NCBI GenBank assembly: GCA_030446805.1
Contig: JAUJMO010000001.1
Span: 490,005-538,740, forward strand
Direction: 5' to 3'
DNA length: 48,736 nucleotides
Origin: Caulobacteraceae bacterium
Lineage (GTDB): Bacteria; Pseudomonadota; Alphaproteobacteria; Caulobacterales; Caulobacteraceae
Shown here: positions 29,924 through 38,998 of the stretch, one piece after another
Numbering within the stretch: the stretch's first letter is position 1
Layout: each line of letters starts with the position of its first letter
Position numbers and translations under genes: made by a program
Notes under the pieces: model-generated
What the model saw: the letters and a program-made list of their open reading frames with translations, nothing else
The model's database searches: none
Told to the model about the DNA's origin: nothing

Positions 29924-31459
29924 ATGGTGGAACGGATCAAGACTTCTCGGCTGGGCATGCCGGGTGGATGGCTGCTGGCCGCGGTGGCCGCGGGCAGCAT
30001 GGGGTTGGCGGCCTGCGACGGCGGCGCCGCCCAGGTTGCGTCGCCCGGCGAAGGAGGCTTTCCGCCCACGCCGCCAGCTCTCCCCGCTCCCCCCGCCCCT
30101 CCCGCCCCGCCGGCTCCGGGCGCCACGGTGGCGGCGCCGGCCGGCAGCTGCGTGGCCGGAACCCTGGACGTCGGGCTGGTGAACGTGCCGGGCGGGCAGC
30201 AGCGCGTGTGTCAGCTGTCCGGAACCATCACGGGCGCCTTGCAGCTGCCGAACACGGCCGGGGTGGTCTATTCGATGAGCGGCCGGGTCAGCGTGGGCGC
30301 GGACGTCGGAGGCGACGGCGCCCGGCCCGGCGGCGCCTCCGCCCAGTTGGTGGTGGCGCCCGGCGTGCGCATCTTCGGTTCGTCCGGGGCCGACTTCCTG
30401 GTCGTGCAGCGGGGCTCGACCCTCAGCGCCATCGGCAGCGTGAACTCGCCCATCGTCTTCACGAGCCGGCAGGACATCGAAGGGACGGACACGCCTCAGT
30501 CGATCGGCCAGTTCGGCGGACTGGTGTTGCTGGGCCGAGCGCCGATCAACAGCTGTCCGGCGGCCACGCCGGGCGGCACGGCCAACTGCGAAGCGCAGGT
30601 CGAGGGCACGAACGCCTTTTACGGCGGGGCGACCGTCAATGATTCGAGCGGTTCGCTGGTCTATGTCCAGGTCAAGTACGCGGGCTTCGAGGTGGCGCCC
30701 AACAACGAGCTGAACGGCATCACCCTGGCGGGGGTGGGCTCCGGCACCCGGGTGGAGAACATCCAGGTCCATAACGGCTCCGACGACGGGGTGGAGCTGT
30801 TCGGCGGCACGGTGAACCTGCGCAACGTGGCGGTCACGGGCGCCGACGACGACAGCATCGACTGGGACACCGGCTACGCCGGCGGCATCCAGTTCCTCCT
30901 GGTGGTGCAGCGTCCGGAAGGCGGCGACCATGCCCTCGAACTCAGCAGCGGGGCGTCCAACAACGACCGCGAGCCCCGCTCGCGCGGAACGATCGCCAAC
31001 TTCACCCTGGTGACGCGCAACAACGCCGGCGCCCAGGCCTGGGTCCTGAACCAGGGCACGGACGGGAACTTCGTCAACGGGGTGGTGACGGGCAAGCCGG
31101 TCTGCCTGGACATCGACAACAACGCCACCGTGGCGGCTGCCCCGACGTTCAACTCCCTGTTCTTCAGCTGCGCGACCGCCTTCCGCGACCTTCCCGACGG
31201 GACGGACACGGTGACCGCGGCCCAGATCGCCGGGCTGTTCAACGCGGGCGCGAACAACGTCTCCAACGGGGTCAACAGTCTGCAGAACGTCTTCATCAAC
31301 GGAACCAACGAAAGCGGCCGCCCCGCGTCGGACGCCGCGAGGATCTCCGGGAACGCCTTCTTCCAGAGCGTCAACTTCATCGGCGCCGTGCCGGACGCGG
31401 CGGACGCCCGCTTCCGGGGATGGACGTGCAGCCTCTACGCCGGTGGGCCGGCCTGCTGA
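29924..31459 (+). CDS. Large lipoprotein with predicted right-handed beta-helix, partner of a TonB-dependent receptor
   Basis: 511 aa. The signal peptide ends in lipobox L28-A-A-C31, so it is probably lipidated at C31; residue +2 is Asp. A Pro/Ala-rich linker (about 46-72) follows. The body has repeated short beta/turn units with many Asn, Gly and Asp (NGITLAGVGSGTRVENIQVH, GTVNLRNVAVTGADDDS, GTIANFTLVTRNNA), as in parallel beta-helix surface proteins. Acidic patches such as GADDDSIDWDTG might bind Ca2+. The C-terminus has a cysteine pair (CSLYAGGPAC). I do not know a tested function. It precedes the receptor by 80 bp; similar lipoprotein-TBDR pairs occur in other Proteobacteria, which suggests ligand capture at the surface. 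Confidence 0.8.
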   Translation: MVERIKTSRLGMPGGWLLAAVAAGSMGLAACDGGAAQVASPGEGGFPPTPPALPAPPAPPAPPAPGATVAAPAGSCVAGTLDVGLVNVPGGQQRVCQLSGTITGALQLPNTAGVVYSMSGRVSVGADVGGDGARPGGASAQLVVAPGVRIFGSSGADFLVVQRGSTLSAIGSVNSPIVFTSRQDIEGTDTPQSIGQFGGLVLLGRAPINSCPAATPGGTANCEAQVEGTNAFYGGATVNDSSGSLVYVQVKYAGFEVAPNNELNGITLAGVGSGTRVENIQVHNGSDDGVELFGGTVNLRNVAVTGADDDSIDWDTGYAGGIQFLLVVQRPEGGDHALELSSGASNNDREPRSRGTIANFTLVTRNNAGAQAWVLNQGTDGNFVNGVVTGKPVCLDIDNNATVAAAPTFNSLFFSCATAFRDLPDGTDTVTAAQIAGLFNAGANNVSNGVNSLQNVFINGTNESGRPASDAARISGNAFFQSVNFIGAVPDAADARFRGWTCSLYAGGPAC

Positions 31460-31539
31460 GCCGAAGGGCTCAGCACGGCAAGCGCTCCCGCCTCCTCCTT
31501 CCGACCTGACCTGCGAACCTCCGGCCCAAGGCTGAACTG

Positions 31540-34299
31540 ATGCGAACGCTTTCAATGACGCTGGGCGGCGTCCTGCTCGCCACCACGGCGTTGATCACCC
31601 CAGCCGTGGCCTGGAGTCAGACGACCGGAGGTCCCGCGGGACAAGCCGGCTCTCCCGCGAGCCCGCCTGCCGGAGCGGGCGCCCAGACGGGCGCGCCCAC
31701 GCCGGTGGTCGGCGATCCCTCGACTCAGCAGGACGCGGCTGAGGCGGAGCTGCCCGGTGCGGACGATCCCGGTGAGGAGGAAGTCGAGGTGGAGGCGGTG
31801 GTGGTCACCGGCAATCTGCCGCTGGTGATCCGGGAGACCACGGAGGTGGCCTCCGTCCTGACCGCCGACGACCTGGCCCGCCAAGGCGACGACACGGCCG
31901 CCGACGCCCTCACCCGGGTCACGGGCCTGAGCCTGGTCGGCGGACGGTTCGTCTATGTTCGCGGACTGGGAGAGCGCTACTCCTCCGCGCTTCTGAACGG
32001 CTCCCCCCTGCCCAGCCCCGAGCCGCTACAACGGGTGGTGCCGCTGGACCTGTTTCCCAGCAGCATCCTGGCCAACGTCCTGGTCCAGAAGACCTATTCG
32101 CCCCAGTTCTCGGGCGAGTTCGGCGGGGGCGTCATCGCGCTCACCACCACCTCCGTGCCGACCCGGCCCTTTCTGTCGCTGGCAGTCAGCATCGGGGGGA
32201 ACACGGAGACCACGGGCAAGGAAGGTCTGGGCTACTATGGCGGCGATTACGACTGGACCGGGTTCGACGACGGCACGCGCGACCAGCCCGACGAGCTGAA
32301 GCTGGCCCAGCGCACCGGCCAGCGGATCAACAGCTCGAACTTCAGCAGCGCCCAGCTCGCCACCATCGGCCGCAGCTTCGTCAACGCGCCGTTGAACCTG
32401 CTGCAGAAGATCGAGGTTGATCCGAACCTGGGCTTCGACCTCTCGGCCGGAACCAGCGCGGACCTGGGATGGGGACGGGCGGGCGTGGTCGCCGTTCTGG
32501 GCTATGACAACAGTTGGCAAACGCGCCGCGGCGTTCAGCAGGAGGGGACCCTGGACCAGGGCCGGTTGCTGCCGATCACCGACTACGACTTCACCTCCAC
32601 CCAAAACAATGTGGACGTGAACGCGCTTGTGGGCTTCGGGCTGGAGTGGGGCGAGCACGAACTGCGCTTCACCAACCTGTTCGTGAGGAGCACTCAGAAG
32701 GAAGCGCGGATCCGCCAAGGCGTGGACAGCCGCTTCAGCTCCAATGTGATCCGCGACGACTTCACCGAATGGTTCGCGCGCACCCTGGTCAACCATCAGC
32801 TCACGGGCGAGCATCGCCTGGGCGAGCTGGATCTCGAATGGCGCGCCGCCTACGCCAAGGCGTCACGCGACAGCCCCTACGAAAAGCACATCCGCTTCGA
32901 GCTGGATCCGTCCGACAATCGGTTCCGCACCGATGCGCGCCGGCAGCAGAACCGCACCCGGTTCAGCGAGATCGAAGACCAGGTGCTGAGCGCGGGCGTG
33001 GATGCGAGCTACCCGCTGGAGTTCGCGGGCGATCGCGAAGTCACCCTGTCGGCCGGTTACGCCTATCTCGACAACGACCGGAACTTCGAGCTCCGCGACT
33101 TCCGCTTCGAGGCCCCGACCGGCTTGACCCGCAATCAACAGCTGCAGCGGCCGGACTTCTTCTTCTCCGATTTCAACCTGGGCCCGAACGGGCTCCAGCT
33201 GGTGGAGACCACGGGCTCGGAAGGCGCGGCCGCCTATGACGCCGAGCTGGAGGTCCATGCCGTTTACGGCGCAGCCGAGATCGAGCTCGGCGAGGCTCTG
33301 AGGGGGTCCGTCGGGCTGCGCCTTGAAGACGGGCGGCAGTCGGTGCGGCCCTTCGACCTGTTCGGCGGAACCCCCCCGCCCACGCCGGAGCCCCGCGAGG
33401 AGCGGTACGTCCTGCCCGCGGCCACCGGGACCTACATCTTCGCCGACGGCGACATGCAGCTGCGGGCCGGGGCGTCCATGACCATCGCCCGGCCGCAGTT
33501 CCGGGAGTTGGCCCCCTCGCAGTTCATCGACCCGGAGAACGACCGGATCTTCATCGGCAACCCCTTCCTGGTGGACTCCGAGCTGCTGAACCTGGACGCG
33601 CGCTATGAGTGGTATTTCGCCTCCGGACAGTTCCTCACGGCCGGCCTGTTCCACAAGGACATCGAACGCCCCGTGGAGGTCATCGTCAACGAGGCCGGCT
33701 CCGAGCTGCAGACCAGCTTCATCAATGCGCCGCGCGCGGTCCTCTACGGGGCCGAGTTCGAGGTGCGAAAGCTGACGCGCCTGTTCCAGAGCGTGCCCTT
33801 TTTCGCCACCAAACGGCTGCTGATGGCGCTGAACTACACCTATTCCAAGGCGGAGCTGCGCGTGGAGGCCGGGGATGAGGTTTTCCCTCTGGCCGGCGCG
33901 GGCCAGCCTCGGCCGGCCCTGGAGCTGCTGCGCGACGGTCAGCCGCTGCAAGGCCAGTCCGAGCACCTGCTGAACCTGCAGCTGGGCTGGGAGAGCGAAG
34001 ACGAACAAACGGGCTCCCAGGCCACCTTGCTGCTGACCTATGTCAGCGACCGGGTTTCCGCCCGGGGCCGCCCGGGCCAGCCGGACTTCGTGGAAAGCCC
34101 GGGGGTGCGGGTGGACCTGACCCTGCGCAAGGGGCTGGAGATCGCCGGCCGGGTGTTCACCCTGGGGTTCGAGGCGCGCAACCTGCTGGACGAGAACTTC
34201 GAGGAGTTCCAGGAGCTCGGCGACGAGCGGATCGACCTGAACACCTTCGACCTCGGGCGCAGCATTTCCCTGAGTTTCGGAACCCGCTTCGGCGGGTGA
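31540..34299 (+). CDS. TonB-dependent outer membrane receptor
   Basis: 919 aa. Signal peptide 1 to about 26; then a low-complexity Gly/Pro/Asp/Glu region; TonB-box-like EAVVVTG at about 85-91; plug domain about 97-205 with RQGDDTAADALTRVTGLSLV, FVYVRGLGERYSSALLNG and PLQRVVPLDLFPSSIL; then a 22-strand-type barrel to the end. The plug variant VYVRGLGERYS with LNGSPLPSPEP marks the subfamily that usually travels with a beta-helix lipoprotein, present here immediately upstream. The C-terminus is RSISLSFGTRFGG, with the usual terminal aromatic two residues from the end. Ligand unknown; no enzyme gene in the block names it. No TonB/ExbB genes are nearby. Confidence 0.93.
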   Translation: MRTLSMTLGGVLLATTALITPAVAWSQTTGGPAGQAGSPASPPAGAGAQTGAPTPVVGDPSTQQDAAEAELPGADDPGEEEVEVEAVVVTGNLPLVIRETTEVASVLTADDLARQGDDTAADALTRVTGLSLVGGRFVYVRGLGERYSSALLNGSPLPSPEPLQRVVPLDLFPSSILANVLVQKTYSPQFSGEFGGGVIALTTTSVPTRPFLSLAVSIGGNTETTGKEGLGYYGGDYDWTGFDDGTRDQPDELKLAQRTGQRINSSNFSSAQLATIGRSFVNAPLNLLQKIEVDPNLGFDLSAGTSADLGWGRAGVVAVLGYDNSWQTRRGVQQEGTLDQGRLLPITDYDFTSTQNNVDVNALVGFGLEWGEHELRFTNLFVRSTQKEARIRQGVDSRFSSNVIRDDFTEWFARTLVNHQLTGEHRLGELDLEWRAAYAKASRDSPYEKHIRFELDPSDNRFRTDARRQQNRTRFSEIEDQVLSAGVDASYPLEFAGDREVTLSAGYAYLDNDRNFELRDFRFEAPTGLTRNQQLQRPDFFFSDFNLGPNGLQLVETTGSEGAAAYDAELEVHAVYGAAEIELGEALRGSVGLRLEDGRQSVRPFDLFGGTPPPTPEPREERYVLPAATGTYIFADGDMQLRAGASMTIARPQFRELAPSQFIDPENDRIFIGNPFLVDSELLNLDARYEWYFASGQFLTAGLFHKDIERPVEVIVNEAGSELQTSFINAPRAVLYGAEFEVRKLTRLFQSVPFFATKRLLMALNYTYSKAELRVEAGDEVFPLAGAGQPRPALELLRDGQPLQGQSEHLLNLQLGWESEDEQTGSQATLLLTYVSDRVSARGRPGQPDFVESPGVRVDLTLRKGLEIAGRVFTLGFEARNLLDENFEEFQELGDERIDLNTFDLGRSISLSFGTRFGG

Positions 34300-34321
34300 G
34301 CGGCGGGGGTCGCACGCGGTC

Positions 34322-34348
34322 GGGGGTTCGGTCGCTCCGACCGCCCCC
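34322..34348 (+). terminator. Hairpin after the TBDR gene, candidate terminator
   Basis: GGGGG, 2 nt bulge, CGGTCG, 3 nt loop CTC, CGACCG, CCCCC: an 11 bp GC stem starting 23 nt after the TBDR stop codon. Only a weak T-containing tail (CTGCTTCATT) follows. Confidence 0.5.
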
Positions 34349-34495
34349 CCTGCTTCATTGCGACCTAGAAAGCGGGGTGCGAGCCAGGATCATGCCTTCG
34401 TATAGGTAGAGATCCGGGCGACCGATGATTCCCGACCTGATCCGGGCCAGGCCGTAGCGCGACAGTGAGATTCTGCCCGGCGGAGCGAAGGTCGT

Positions 34496-34689
34496 TTAGG
34501 GGATCGCGGCTATGGCCTCCGCAAAGCGCTCTTCATTCTCAAGCGCGCGACGGCGTAGGTCAGCCTACCGTCCTCTGTCGGAAGCGGGATCACGACCAGG
34601 GCTTCGTCCCTCAATCTTTCCTCCATAGCCCGATGCATCTCGTCTAATTCTGGTTCTGCGGCGGCCTTCGGAGTCCCAGGGTGGCAGCC
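34496..34689 (-). pseudogene. Possible remnant of a small gene, frameshifted
   Basis: Directly after the extensin-like stop codon the same frame stays open and reads like protein: TPKAAAEPELDEMHRAMEE, then RLRDEALVVIPLPTEDGRL and TYAVAR. The frame then fails, but the next frame continues smoothly as ENEERFAEAIAAIP and stops at 34496. One inserted T would join them (RFENEERFAE). There is no good start codon upstream other than an internal ATG (at EMHRAM). It may be a degraded gene, another local sequence error, or chance; I do not recognise a family. Confidence 0.25.
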
Positions 34690-35397
34690 TCACCGGCACA
34701 GGCCGTAGCCGCCCAGCTCCAGATGAAGATGGTCATGGTGCACGGCGTTGTAGTCCGGTGACAGGACCTGGGAGAAAACGCGGCAGCTTTCGTCGCGAAC
34801 CCGGCGCAGGAAGCGGGCTTCGGCGTCGTTTCCCGCCCAGTCTCCGACCACGGTGATCCGCCGGCCGTCAGAGAGCCGGAATCCGGCGACGTCCAGCGCC
34901 GCGGCTCGGGCGTGCCCGCTCACGCGACCGGCGGCGGCGTTGTTGACCCGGCGGCAGGCGTAGCTGCCGAAGTGGTCGACGCCGCTTACCCCGGCGCGCA
35001 GGATCTCCTGGGCCGCGGGGTCGACCACCCGCCTACGCCATACGGCCAGGGCGGCCGCAACACCGCAACGGGTGACGGGCGCGGCGGGTGAAAAACGCAG
35101 GCGCGCCCCGCCCAGGTCGGCGCCCAACCTCACGGCGCCCTGGAGGCTGCAGAACTCACCCTCGGTCCGGTCCGCCACGGATGAGACGGCCACGCCCTCG
35201 CCCTTCAGCCATGCCCGGCAGACCGCCGGATCACGGTCCAGAACCAGCAGCTTGGCCCGGGTCGACGAATCCACCGGATCGGCCAGTCGCAAGGGACCGG
35301 GATCAAGGCCCAGTCTGCCCCCGAGCTGGTTCAACGGCGCGCAAGCCGTCACCGCCGCCAGGAGAATCGCAGCGCCTCGACGCGTTCGTCCGCCCAT
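34690..35397 (-). CDS. Extensin-like (Extensin_2) family lipoprotein
   Basis: 235 aa from ATG at 35397 (a GTG lies one codon upstream). A short signal peptide ends in a lipobox-like AVTAC, so the mature protein is probably lipidated. The C-terminal domain has SGHARAAALDVAGFRLSDGR and the terminal HHDHLHLELGGYGLCR. These His/Asp positions resemble the zinc site of M15-type D,D-peptidases, and cysteines (CRAWL, FCSLQG, RCGVA, YACRRV, SCRVF, LCR) fit disulfides in the envelope. The plant name extensin is only historical. A cell-wall peptidase or binding role is an inference. Confidence 0.85.
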   Translation of the reverse strand: MGGRTRRGAAILLAAVTACAPLNQLGGRLGLDPGPLRLADPVDSSTRAKLLVLDRDPAVCRAWLKGEGVAVSSVADRTEGEFCSLQGAVRLGADLGGARLRFSPAAPVTRCGVAAALAVWRRRVVDPAAQEILRAGVSGVDHFGSYACRRVNNAAAGRVSGHARAAALDVAGFRLSDGRRITVVGDWAGNDAEARFLRRVRDESCRVFSQVLSPDYNAVHHDHLHLELGGYGLCR

Positions 35398-35592
35398 CAC
35401 CGTTTAACAGCGCGGAGCCCTGGCCGTTGCGTGGCAGGGCGCCTGCGTCTCAACCAAACGCCTGCTCCGTTGCGGCCCGGACCGCCACCCGCCTACGTTC
35501 TCCAGCTCCGAGGTCGACTGCGCCTGCCCCCAGCTCGGCCGCACCCGGGCGACCATCGCATCCAGCCTCCGAGTCGTCGTGCGACCCTCTGG

Positions 35593-36402
35593 TCAATCCC
35601 GGGCGGCCCCGGGCGAGGCGGCGCTCCCTGCGAGCAGGCCACCGTCGATGACGAACTCCGCGCCTGTCGTATAGGCGGACTCGTCGGCCGCCAGGTGGAC
35701 CACGACCGCGGCGACCTCGGCGGGCGTTCCGAACCGTCGCAAGGGCGTGTCATGCACGAAGGCCAGCTCTCGGTCCGCGCGGCCGGGACCGGAACCCAGC
35801 ATGGCGTCCCACATGGGGGTCATGACTGCGGCGGGGTGGACCGAGTTGCACCGGATGCCCAGGCCTTGCTGGGCGGCGTAGAGGGCGACCGACTTGGTGT
35901 GATTGCGCACAGCCGCCTTGCTGGCCGCGTAGGCGGCCGCCAACGGAACGCCGACCAGTCCGGAGCGGGACGAGATGTTGATGATGGAGCCCGCGCCCGC
36001 CGGGCGCATGGCGCGGAGGCCGTGCTTGCAGCCCAGAAACACGCCGTCGAGGTTGGTCTCCAGCACGGCCCGCCAGGTCTGGAGTTCGGTGTGCTCCGGA
36101 TCCTGCGGGACCGGTCCGTCCTCGAAGCCGGTTACGCCGGCATTGTTGACCAGGACGTCCAGACGACCATGCTGTTCGAGCACCTGGGCCAGCACCGACC
36201 GCCAGTCCGGCTCGCGGCGAACATCCAGGCGCATATAGGTCGCGCCGTGCGCAAGCGACTGCGCAACGCCGAGGCCCCGGCCGTCACGGACGTCCGTGAG
36301 GATGACGAGGGCGCCCTCCTCGACGAAAGCGCGGGCGATCCCCTCCCCGATGCCTTGGGCCGCCCCAGTGACGAGAGCGATCTTGCCTTCGAGACGGCCC
36401 AT
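35593..36402 (-). CDS. Short-chain dehydrogenase/reductase (SDR, classical)
   Basis: 269 aa. NAD(P)-binding TGAAQGIG at 12-19, acidic residue in TDVRDG near 37-40 (favours NAD+), NNAG at 86-89, and catalytic S145, Y158 and K162 (YAASK). Near the C-terminus, [10 protein letters not shown] is the usual SDR cofactor/substrate end. It resembles cyclopentanol/3-oxoacyl-type dehydrogenases, but substrate cannot be assigned. The gene lies 19 bp downstream of the DUF305-LVIVD gene on the same strand and is probably cotranscribed. Confidence 0.88.
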   Translation of the reverse strand: MGRLEGKIALVTGAAQGIGEGIARAFVEEGALVILTDVRDGRGLGVAQSLAHGATYMRLDVRREPDWRSVLAQVLEQHGRLDVLVNNAGVTGFEDGPVPQDPEHTELQTWRAVLETNLDGVFLGCKHGLRAMRPAGAGSIINISSRSGLVGVPLAAAYAASKAAVRNHTKSVALYAAQQGLGIRCNSVHPAAVMTPMWDAMLGSGPGRADRELAFVHDTPLRRFGTPAEVAAVVVHLAADESAYTTGAEFVIDGGLLAGSAASPGAARD

Positions 36403-36421
36403 AGGCGGCTAAGGTGACGGA

Positions 36422-38998
36422 TCAGCTCAGCGGCTTGGCCAGATCGGTCAGAACCTGTTTCAGCGCAAGCACCCGCTTGCCTGCGGGGTCGCTCCGCCCT
36501 CCAGAGGTCAGACCGTCGGCCAGGGCGCGCAGCCGGGCGCCCGAGCCCGGATCACGCCGCCCTTGCACGAAGGACGGCTGCGCCCGGTCAAGCACCGCGC
36601 GCAGGTCGCGGACGACGGACGGAGACAGCGCCCGCTCCCGTTCCAGCTGGTCGACATAGGCCTTGGCGACGACCGGATGGGTCGGCCAGGTCACGGGGAA
36701 CTGCTGCTGCGGATTGAAGACCCGGCCCTGGTCCGCAAGCGCGGCTGCGGCGATCTCGTTGGCCGTGAGATGTTCGCTGGGCTCCAGCGCCAGGACATCG
36801 AGGCCGCGGGCGATCTCGGTGCCGTAGATCTTGCCGTTGTACCAGTAGGTCGACCAAAACCCGCCCAGGACCAGCGCGTCCTTGTGCACGGGTCCGCGGT
36901 CGAAATAGGCGATCTCCACCGGCTTGGCGGAGTCGGTGAAGTCGATCACCGAAATCCCGCCCTGGTACCAGGCCTGGACGAAGATATCGCGCCCGGGCAC
37001 CGGCACCACGGAGCCGTTGTGCGCGACGCAATTCTCCTGCTCGGTCTGGGGCGCCGGGAGCTTGAAGTAGCTCCGCCGGGTGAGGCGTCGGTCGACGATG
37101 TCGTAGATCGCGTTCGCTCCCCAGTCGGCGCGATCGTAGGTGCGGCAGCGCGGCCGGCTGCCCCCACCCCATTCGTCGGTGAACAGGACCTTGGTGCCGT
37201 CGTTGTTGAAGGTCGCCGAGTGCCAGTAGGCGAAGCCGGGGTCGGTCACCGCGTCGATGCGCTTGGGCCGCCGCGGGTCGGAGATGTCGAAGATGACGCC
37301 GTTGCCCGAGCAGGCGCCGGCGGCGATCTTGGCCTGCGGGAAGACGGTGATGTCGTGGCACTGGTCGGTGCGGCGCGTTTCCTGCGTCTTCTCACCGTGG
37401 TCGCCCCCCTTCCACAATCCCGCGAGCTGGCCGGTGTTCGGGTCGGCGAAGACGGCCGGGCTGTCGACGATCCGGGCCTTGGAGGGATCGTTTACGGGGA
37501 TTTCAACCACATCAATCCGGAACAGCGCGGTCCGGTTGTCGCCGGGGGTCTCGCCGACACAGCCGGCGAGCTCCTTTTCTTCGCGTACCGAAGAGGTGCC
37601 GGAGACGTAAACGATGATCTTGCCCTCGGCGCCGGGGCCGGAGACCACGGAATGGGTGTGCGAGCCGCGGCAGGTCTGCACCTGGCCCACCTGGACGGGA
37701 CGGCGCCGGTCCTTGATGTCGAAGATCCGAAGGCCGCGGAACCGTTCCGGGCTCACATTCTCGCTCACGCCTTGCAGCCCGCAGTCGACCCGCCCGCGGG
37801 TCTGCTCGACCGACATGATCAACAGGTCGCCGACGATGGACACGTCGCCTTGCCCGCCGGGGCAGACCACGGAGCTCTGTAGGGCCGGCATTCCGTCGGC
37901 GCCCAGCCTGTAGATGTTGAACCCGTGGTAGTTGCCCGCCGCCAAGGTGTCGCCGGCGAACGCCATGTCGGTGTTGGCGAAACTCAGGAGCGGCGAGCGC
38001 TCGCTCCACTTAGTGCCTTCATTGCTTTGCTCGTTCGCTCGGGCTCCGCTGGCGGAAGGAGCCGCGGCCTGAGCCGCCGCCGGGACGGCGCCGGCGGCCG
38101 CAGCCGGCCCGGCGAGCTTGACGGCCGCCTCGGCTTTCTTGGGCTTCGGGGGCGGCATGTCGGCCGGGTTGGCGGGATCGAAGAAGCCTTCCGGCTTGGG
38201 CAGCGAGGCCACCAGACGCAGGTTCCTGGAAGCCTGTCCCGCGTCGCGGAACCCGGCGCGGAGGCTTCCTCGCGGGTCCTCGGAGAGACCGGCCAGCAGC
38301 GCGTTCATGCGGGTCATTTCGGCGGTCTGATCGTTCGAGATCTCGCTGGTGAAATCGAACAGCACCGGATCGTAGGCGGACCCGGGCTTCTTGTGCAGCG
38401 CCTCGACCATTCGCACCGCACCTTCGTGGTGGCGGATCATGAGTTCGAGAAACAGCCGGTCGAAGGCGACGCCCTTGGCCGCCCGAAGCCGCGCGAGCTG
38501 TTCGGGCGAAGCCATGCCCATGTCGCGCATCTGCTCGGCGGTCATGGCCCCATGACCGCCCTGGCCGCCCCCACCCGAATGTCCGGCGTGTGAGCCCGGA
38601 GCGGCGGCGGCGAGCGCTTCCCCACGTTCGCTCAGCCAGGTCTGCATGAACTTGATCTCGTCCGCCTGCGAGGCCTTGATGCGGCCCGCCACGTCCAGGA
38701 TCTCCTTCCGGTTGGTGCGGCCGTCCACCAGAGCCGCCATTTCCGAGGCCTGGGCGTGATGCGGGATCATGGCGCGCATGAAGTCCGCATCATCCGGCGA
38801 GTAGCGCGTCCCGGAAATCTTGACCGCCTCCTGCGCGCTCAGGACCCGAGGCGCTTGGCCCGGCGCCCCCGGAAGCAGGATCGGAGCGCTCTGGCCGCGC
38901 GACCGCGCCTCTTGAGCCGTGGCCGCGCCCGCGGACGCGATGAGGACGCTGATCGACGCCCCGCAAACCAGGCGCGCGACACTGAATCTTTCCAGCAC
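36422..38998 (-). CDS. Secreted DUF305 - LVIVD-repeat propeller fusion protein
   Basis: 858 aa from GTG at 38998, preceded by GAGGGAG; the frame is open upstream to 39070 and an ATG at 39037 is the alternative. A signal peptide (1 to about 28, ending ATAQ) sends it to the periplasm. DUF305 (about 68-235) shows both paired-histidine motifs, MIPHHAQASEM (H80-H81) and MIRHHEGAVRM (H190-H191), with a Gly/His-rich insert (SHAGHSGGGGQGGHG) between. An Ala/Pro/Lys linker (about 285-330) leads to a large beta-propeller-like region with LVIVD-type units (GLRIFDIKDRRRPVQVG, GVIFDISDPRRPKRID, GISVIDFTDSAKPVEI). DUF305 is linked to metal handling in some bacteria. A metal or redox role is inferred, not shown. 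Confidence 0.85.
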   Translation of the reverse strand: MLERFSVARLVCGASISVLIASAGAATAQEARSRGQSAPILLPGAPGQAPRVLSAQEAVKISGTRYSPDDADFMRAMIPHHAQASEMAALVDGRTNRKEILDVAGRIKASQADEIKFMQTWLSERGEALAAAAPGSHAGHSGGGGQGGHGAMTAEQMRDMGMASPEQLARLRAAKGVAFDRLFLELMIRHHEGAVRMVEALHKKPGSAYDPVLFDFTSEISNDQTAEMTRMNALLAGLSEDPRGSLRAGFRDAGQASRNLRLVASLPKPEGFFDPANPADMPPPKPKKAEAAVKLAGPAAAAGAVPAAAQAAAPSASGARANEQSNEGTKWSERSPLLSFANTDMAFAGDTLAAGNYHGFNIYRLGADGMPALQSSVVCPGGQGDVSIVGDLLIMSVEQTRGRVDCGLQGVSENVSPERFRGLRIFDIKDRRRPVQVGQVQTCRGSHTHSVVSGPGAEGKIIVYVSGTSSVREEKELAGCVGETPGDNRTALFRIDVVEIPVNDPSKARIVDSPAVFADPNTGQLAGLWKGGDHGEKTQETRRTDQCHDITVFPQAKIAAGACSGNGVIFDISDPRRPKRIDAVTDPGFAYWHSATFNNDGTKVLFTDEWGGGSRPRCRTYDRADWGANAIYDIVDRRLTRRSYFKLPAPQTEQENCVAHNGSVVPVPGRDIFVQAWYQGGISVIDFTDSAKPVEIAYFDRGPVHKDALVLGGFWSTYWYNGKIYGTEIARGLDVLALEPSEHLTANEIAAAALADQGRVFNPQQQFPVTWPTHPVVAKAYVDQLERERALSPSVVRDLRAVLDRAQPSFVQGRRDPGSGARLRALADGLTSGGRSDPAGKRVLALKQVLTDLAKPLS

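Larger units (their letters stand above)
34300..34689. other. 390 bp intergenic region between TBDR and extensin-like gene
   Basis: The first 50 bp carry a terminator-like hairpin. The remainder holds, on the minus strand, a possible broken coding remnant (listed separately) and a further open stretch (about 34365-34495) reading RYGLARIRSGIIGRPDLYLY, which I cannot identify. No intact gene is supported. Confidence 0.45.

Noticed and set aside
34465-34647. 60-codon plus-strand frame
   Set aside because: Composition is not protein-like, there is no ribosome site, and it opposes the more protein-like minus-strand remnant.
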